Positions 6,405-9,441 of a stretch of 9,441 nucleotides of DNA are shown in pieces. Numbering within the stretch: position 1 is the first letter of the stretch; every line of letters starts with the position of its first letter. Location of the stretch: assembly GCA_003225515.1 (NCBI GenBank), contig QIAK01000029.1, positions 12,866-22,306 of the forward strand, written 5' to 3'. This DNA comes from Acidobacteriota bacterium (GTDB lineage: Bacteria; Acidobacteriota; Terriglobia; Terriglobales; Acidobacteriaceae). The position numbers and the translations under genes are program-made. The notes beneath the pieces were generated by a model. The model saw only the letters and a list, made by a program, of their open reading frames with translations. It ran no database searches and was not told the origin of the DNA.

Positions 6405-7976
6405 TCACAATTGCTTCCGCCTCAATATCCCCGCCGCGCGGAGCGCTCCGCGCACTCGCGTCCCCATTCCACGCGCGAACTGCATATCCAAGAATCCTTC
6501 CATCTGCCGCGCGAAGCTCTCGCCATAGCCATGCCACCAGAGTTTCTTCATTCCCGGCATGCGGTCGATGTCGAGATATTTCACCCGAACCATCTCATCC
6601 AGTCCGAAGCGCCCGTGCGTTCGTCCCAAGCCGCTCGCCTTCACTCCACCATGCGGAGCCTCGCTGATTCCGAAGCACGAAATTACGTCGTTCACCATGA
6701 CGGTTCCCGCATGAATGTGGCGCGCCAGCCTCTCGCCACGTTTCGCGTCGCGCGTCCACACACTGGCCGCCAATCCGTACTCCGAATCATTGGCCAGCCG
6801 CACAGCTTCATCGTCGTTCGCGAAAGACATCAGCGGCAGCACCGGACCGAAAGTCTCCTCCCGCATGATGCGCATATCCTGTGTCACTCCAGCCAGCACC
6901 GTGGGCGCGTAGAAGTTCACACCTACCTCCGGCAGACGGGTCCCACCCGCGAGAACTCGAGCTCCACGAGCCTTCGCATCTTCCACATGCGCCTCGACGA
7001 TCCGCACCTGGCGTTCGTGGATCATTGGGCCCACATCCGTGTGCTCATCCATGCCATTGCCCACGCGGAGGCGCCTGGTCTTCTGTTCGCAAGCGTTGGC
7101 AAACGATTCGTACAAACTGTGATGGACATAACAGCGCTCCACCGACAAGCATGCCTGCCCCGCATTTACGAACGCTCCCCATACTGCCGCGCTCGAAGCC
7201 ACCTCAACGTCGGCATCGTCGAGCACCAGCATGGGATCTTTTCCACCCAGTTCGAGTACGACCGGCAGCAACCGTTCCGCTGCAGCTGCCGCAATGCGCT
7301 TCCCTGTCGCGACACTTCCGGTGAACACTAACTTGTCGATCGCCGACCGCAACAGCGCTGCCCCCGCCGGGCCTTCACCCACGATTACCTGAAACACGTC
7401 TTCGGGGACGCCCGCCGCATGCAACAAGGCCCCGAGTTCCAGCGCCACCAGCGGCGTCAACTCCGATGGCTTCAAAACGACGGCGTTGCCGGCCACAAGC
7501 GCCGCCAGCGTCTCGGTGGCCGGAATTGAAAAGGGATAATTCCAGGGTGAAATGATCCCAATCACGCCATGGGGTTCGCGCACCAGCCATCCGCTTTTCA
7601 ATTTGGTGACGAGATTCCCATGCGGCACCGGCTCATCGCGCAGCAGTCCCCAGGCGTTGTCGATCAGAAATCGTGCCGCATCCAGCACCACCAGAACCTC
7701 GGTGACCAGCGCCTCGACCCGAGGCTTGCCCGCTTCGCGGGTGATGGCCGCCGCAATCTCAGATTTTCTCTCGTGCAGTTTTTCCTGAAACTCGCGCAGA
7801 ATTGCAATCCGATGGCGAAGTCCCAGCTCAGCCCACGCTGGCTGCGCCGCCGTTGCCCGCGCCACCGCGGCGAGAACATCGCCTTCGCCAGCACAGTCGA
7901 GTTGGCGCAGAACTTCCCCAGTGGCGGGATTCACCGAGACGATCTTGCCTTCGGCAATTTGTAAATCACTAGCCAT
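6405..7976 (-). CDS. NAD(P)-dependent aldehyde dehydrogenase with C-terminal extension
   Basis: ALDH-superfamily enzyme that oxidises an aldehyde to a carboxylic acid. 523 residues from ATG 7976. A GTG at 8006 would add ten residues; neither start has a good ribosome binding site, and the ATG leads straight into the expected VNPATGEV. Numbered from the GTG: SPWNYPF with Asn156, KPSE with Lys179 (cofactor), FTGS at 228-231, LELGGKDP with general base Glu252, GQACLSVER with catalytic nucleophile Cys286, and EETFGPV with Glu384. All catalytic residues are present. After the normal end (MVRVKYL, about 472-478) there is an unusual tail of about 55 residues rich in Trp, Phe, Arg and Lys (KKLWWHGYGESF, ALRAAGILRRKQ), possibly for membrane attachment or oligomer contacts. 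The substrate is unknown. Convergent with the cupin gene; truA and a CPBP remnant lie upstream on the same strand. Confidence 0.93.
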   Translation of the reverse strand: MASDLQIAEGKIVSVNPATGEVLRQLDCAGEGDVLAAVARATAAQPAWAELGLRHRIAILREFQEKLHERKSEIAAAITREAGKPRVEALVTEVLVVLDAARFLIDNAWGLLRDEPVPHGNLVTKLKSGWLVREPHGVIGIISPWNYPFSIPATETLAALVAGNAVVLKPSELTPLVALELGALLHAAGVPEDVFQVIVGEGPAGAALLRSAIDKLVFTGSVATGKRIAAAAAERLLPVVLELGGKDPMLVLDDADVEVASSAAVWGAFVNAGQACLSVERCYVHHSLYESFANACEQKTRRLRVGNGMDEHTDVGPMIHERQVRIVEAHVEDAKARGARVLAGGTRLPEVGVNFYAPTVLAGVTQDMRIMREETFGPVLPLMSFANDDEAVRLANDSEYGLAASVWTRDAKRGERLARHIHAGTVMVNDVISCFGISEAPHGGVKASGLGRTHGRFGLDEMVRVKYLDIDRMPGMKKLWWHGYGESFARQMEGFLDMQFARGMGTRVRGALRAAGILRRKQL

Positions 7977-8020
7977 AAGGAAATTGAAGCCCCGCTGTCC
8001 TCTCACATCCCTAGAGATGT

Positions 8021-8065
8021 AGCTCGCTGTCCCTCTTGAGGTCCGCGAGTCGTGCTTCGCGAGCT
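8021..8065. repeat. Inverted repeat AGCTCGC / GCGAGCT with inner hairpin
   Basis: AGCTCGC at 8021-8027 pairs with GCGAGCT at 8059-8065. Within it CGCGA at 8044-8048 can instead pair with TCGCG at 8057-8061. It sits just after the stop of the CPBP remnant and before the aldehyde dehydrogenase, so it may be a transcript-end hairpin. There is no T-run. Confidence 0.35.
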
Positions 8066-8208
8066 TAGCGCATGCCCGGATACTTGCCCAGGTAGATCAA
8101 AATGAAATCCAGTGTATCCCCGACCGCATGGGCGATCACCGGCACCGCAAGATTCCGTCCGCAAACCAGATACAACGCTCCGAGCAGCAATCCGTTCCAA
8201 ATATTTTC
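8065..8208 (-). pseudogene. C-terminal remnant of a CPBP-family intramembrane protease
   Basis: About 45 residues ending at the TAA at 8067-8065 read as the last part of a CPBP (Abi) membrane protease: GLLLGALYLVCGRNLAVPV, then IAHAVGDTLDFILIYLGKYP. This holds the GRNL..P motif and the His-containing helix of the family's final conserved block. The EExxxR glutamate motif and all upstream membrane segments are missing. Upstream of about 8208 the open frame enters a cluster of 9-base repeats and then the 3' end of truA, so there is no room for the rest. The only upstream start, a GTG at 8280, would make a 71-residue chimera. A dead fragment left by deletion at the repeat is the simplest reading. 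The family assignment rests on one motif block. Confidence 0.7.
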
Positions 8209-8214
8209 AATCAT

Positions 8215-8254
8215 GCAGAGAACGCAAAGAAAATCCGCGGAGAACGCAGAGAAA
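8215..8254. repeat. Cluster of 9-base repeats (GCAGAGAAC-like)
   Basis: Four units, three boundaries exact: GCAGAGAAC (8215-8223), GCAAAGAAA (8224-8232), a 4-base ATCC interruption, GCGGAGAAC (8237-8245), GCAGAGAAA (8246-8254). This resembles the TTCTCTGCGTTCTCTGCG-type dispersed repeat familiar from many bacterial intergenic regions. It lies exactly where the CPBP homology stops. Confidence 0.7.
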
Positions 8255-8276
8255 AACAACCCCACATCGTGTTCAC

Positions 8277-9041
8277 TCACATTGGGCGCTCGTATTCGAC
8301 GCTCATCAGAAACAATCCGCTCGCTGGCGCGGTCGCACCGGCCGCCGATCGATTTCGCGCAGCCAGAATGCCAGTCACATCCTCTACCAGAAGCGTACCC
8401 TTGCCCACAAGAATGAATGTCCCCACCAGATTTCTCACCATGTGGTGTAGAAATCCGGAGCCCCGAACCGTGTAGACCAACTCGTCCCCGATCCGCTCCC
8501 AGGAAGATGAAATTATCTTTCGTACGTTCGATGCGACCGCATCTTCACGCCCTCGCTCCGGATCGACAGCGGCGAAAGAGGTAAAATCATGCTCGCCCAC
8601 TACTAACTCAGCTGCCCGCCCCATCTCCTCCCCGGCCAGCGGATAGGGATAATGCCACACGTACCGCGCTAGAAACGGCGAACAGATCGCTCCCCGATAA
8701 ATCCGGTAACGATAAGTCTTCGCCCGGGCCGAATGCCGCGCATGAAATTCCGGCGGCGCTTCCGCCACCTCAAGAACCCGTACAGAAGCGGGCAAAATAT
8801 CGTTCAGCGCTTTCAGGAAATTTTCCGTGGGGACGGAAGACTCCGTGACAAATGTCACGACCTGCCCCAACGCGTGCACGCCCGCGTCGGTTCGTCCTGA
8901 CCCCTGCGGCAATACCTTTTCCCCCGTAACCCGTCCAATAGCCGAGGCCAATGTGCCCTGCACTGTCTGGACATTGGGCTGCACTTGCCAGCCGGAGAAT
9001 TCGGTCCCGTCATAGGAGAGAATCAATTTGAGATTGCGCAT
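8277..9041 (-). CDS. truA: tRNA pseudouridine synthase A (U38-U40)
   Basis: Cytoplasmic enzyme that converts uridine to pseudouridine at positions 38, 39 and 40 of the tRNA anticodon arm. 254 residues from ATG 9041, a normal TruA length. The catalytic Asp52 lies in the signature GSGRTDAGVHALGQV (47-61). Other conserved blocks: YDGTEFSGWQVQPNVQTVQG (10-29), RAKTYRYRIYRG (106-117), HDFTSFA (151-157), and RGSGFLHHMVRNLVGTF (193-209). An in-frame TTG at 9083 would add 14 charged residues (DEARTVQDSKDRR) not expected in the family, so ATG 9041 is preferred even though its ribosome binding site is poor. The stop at 8279-8277 sits 23 bp from the 9-base repeat cluster. A housekeeping gene, and the most secure call in the window. 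Confidence 0.95.
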   Translation of the reverse strand: MRNLKLILSYDGTEFSGWQVQPNVQTVQGTLASAIGRVTGEKVLPQGSGRTDAGVHALGQVVTFVTESSVPTENFLKALNDILPASVRVLEVAEAPPEFHARHSARAKTYRYRIYRGAICSPFLARYVWHYPYPLAGEEMGRAAELVVGEHDFTSFAAVDPERGREDAVASNVRKIISSSWERIGDELVYTVRGSGFLHHMVRNLVGTFILVGKGTLLVEDVTGILAARNRSAAGATAPASGLFLMSVEYERPM

Positions 9042-9441
9042 CCTGCGATCTTTCGAGTCCTGCACGGTCCTAGCTTCATCCAATGCACTTCAAGCTTGCC
9101 AGCAATTTACCAGTTTCAAGAGACGCGGAGTAACTCAAGTGCAGTGCCAGTCAGATATACTGAATGGTTTCCGCGGTACCCGGTCTTCGAGGGTGAGGAC
9201 TTCTCTGCCACTACGTCCCAGAATGAACAGAGCGCAGGAAACCAAGGACAGACAAGAAGCAGGCCCATAGCGGAGAAGATTTTTCTTCCAGCTTTAAGGA
9301 ACCTTCCGCGGGTCCCTTGCGTACCAATGCCTGAGTAGGTCTTTATTGTTGGCAGTTTGGCTTCTCAGGCGAAACCCAGGTGTGTTCGCCAGATCTTAAT
9401 CACTAGCTTGTTATCGAACGGAGAAGAGTAGATGCCATTCG
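9042..9441. other. 400-bp region upstream of truA without a convincing gene
   Basis: Neither strand shows a recognisable protein, RNA gene or long repeat. The longest reading worth naming is a 50-codon minus-strand frame at 9268-9116 (ATG, with a hydrophobic start GLLLVCPWFPALC). It has no clear ribosome binding site and no known relatives that I recognise, so it is not called. The promoter of truA should lie in the left part, but no good -35/-10 pair was found. Confidence 0.5.
9432..9441 (+). CDS. Possible start of a plus-strand gene running off the right edge
   Basis: ATG CCA TTC at 9432 is preceded by GGAG at 9420-9423 with an 8-base spacer, inside the AG-rich run GGAGAAGAGTAG. Only three codons are inside the window, so no product can be named. 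If real it is divergent from truA, and the region 9042-9431 would be their shared promoter region. Confidence 0.3.

Noticed and set aside
6339..7331. Long plus-strand open frame opposite the aldehyde dehydrogenase
   Set aside because: It is fully antisense to a clear ALDH. The translation is rich in Arg, His, Ser and Pro with no domain, as expected from a GC-rich shadow frame.
8065..8280. 71-residue functional small membrane protein starting at GTG 8280
   Set aside because: Its N-terminal third is encoded by the 9-base repeats and the truA stop overlap. Only the C-terminal part resembles a protein family.
9042..9083. Longer truA from the TTG at 9083
   Set aside because: It adds 14 charged residues not typical of TruA. 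ATG 9041 gives the standard N-terminus.
9116..9268. 50-codon minus-strand frame with hydrophobic start
   Set aside because: No ribosome binding site and no recognisable family; such short frames are expected by chance in 400 bp.

Overview
The window looks like chromosomal DNA from a GC-rich soil-type bacterium. The best guess is an Acidobacteriota (Terriglobales-like) genome or metagenome bin. That placement is inference: it rests on the overall feel of the proteins, the YtcJ-like amidohydrolase next to an M20 peptidase, the metallolyase with a RDGLQ motif, and short dispersed repeats. There is no rRNA or other marker gene to settle it. No phage, transposase, integrase, CRISPR or toxin-antitoxin gene is visible, and no tRNA or rRNA was recognised.

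Layout, left to right. 1-954 (minus) is the N-terminal part of a secreted YtcJ-like amidohydrolase that runs off the left edge. Upstream, 951-2203 (minus) is an M20 metallopeptidase broken by a frameshift near 1912-1953; its stop overlaps the amidohydrolase start as ATGA. 2204-2356 is non-coding. 2357-3274 (minus) is a ketopantoate-reductase-family protein, placed 7 bp downstream of a 420-residue isopropylmalate/homocitrate-synthase-like enzyme (3282-4544, minus). 4545-4669 is filled by two opposed arrays of a 7-base repeat. 4670-5008 (minus) is a small cysteine-rich protein, probably zinc-binding, with a TTG start. 5009-5298 is a divergent intergenic region with an imperfect palindrome.

Only two genes lie on the plus strand: a small sulfotransferase-family protein (5299-5859) and a cupin (5956-6342). 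They converge on a long aldehyde dehydrogenase (6405-7976, minus). 8065-8208 holds the C-terminal remnant of a CPBP membrane protease, cut off by a 9-base repeat cluster that abuts the 3' end of truA (8277-9041, minus). 9042-9441 has no convincing gene; a plausible plus-strand start with a ribosome binding site appears at 9432, but only three codons are in the window.

The genes form small units. The peptidase and amidohydrolase are coupled and suggest peptide or amide breakdown. The metallolyase and reductase may both work on branched 2-keto acids around 2-ketoisovalerate. truA and the aldehyde dehydrogenase are ordinary housekeeping or metabolic genes. I see no strong case for a new defence or signalling system. 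The most unusual items are the inverted heptamer arrays, the frameshifted peptidase, the metallolyase with mixed family motifs, and the repeat-truncated CPBP gene.
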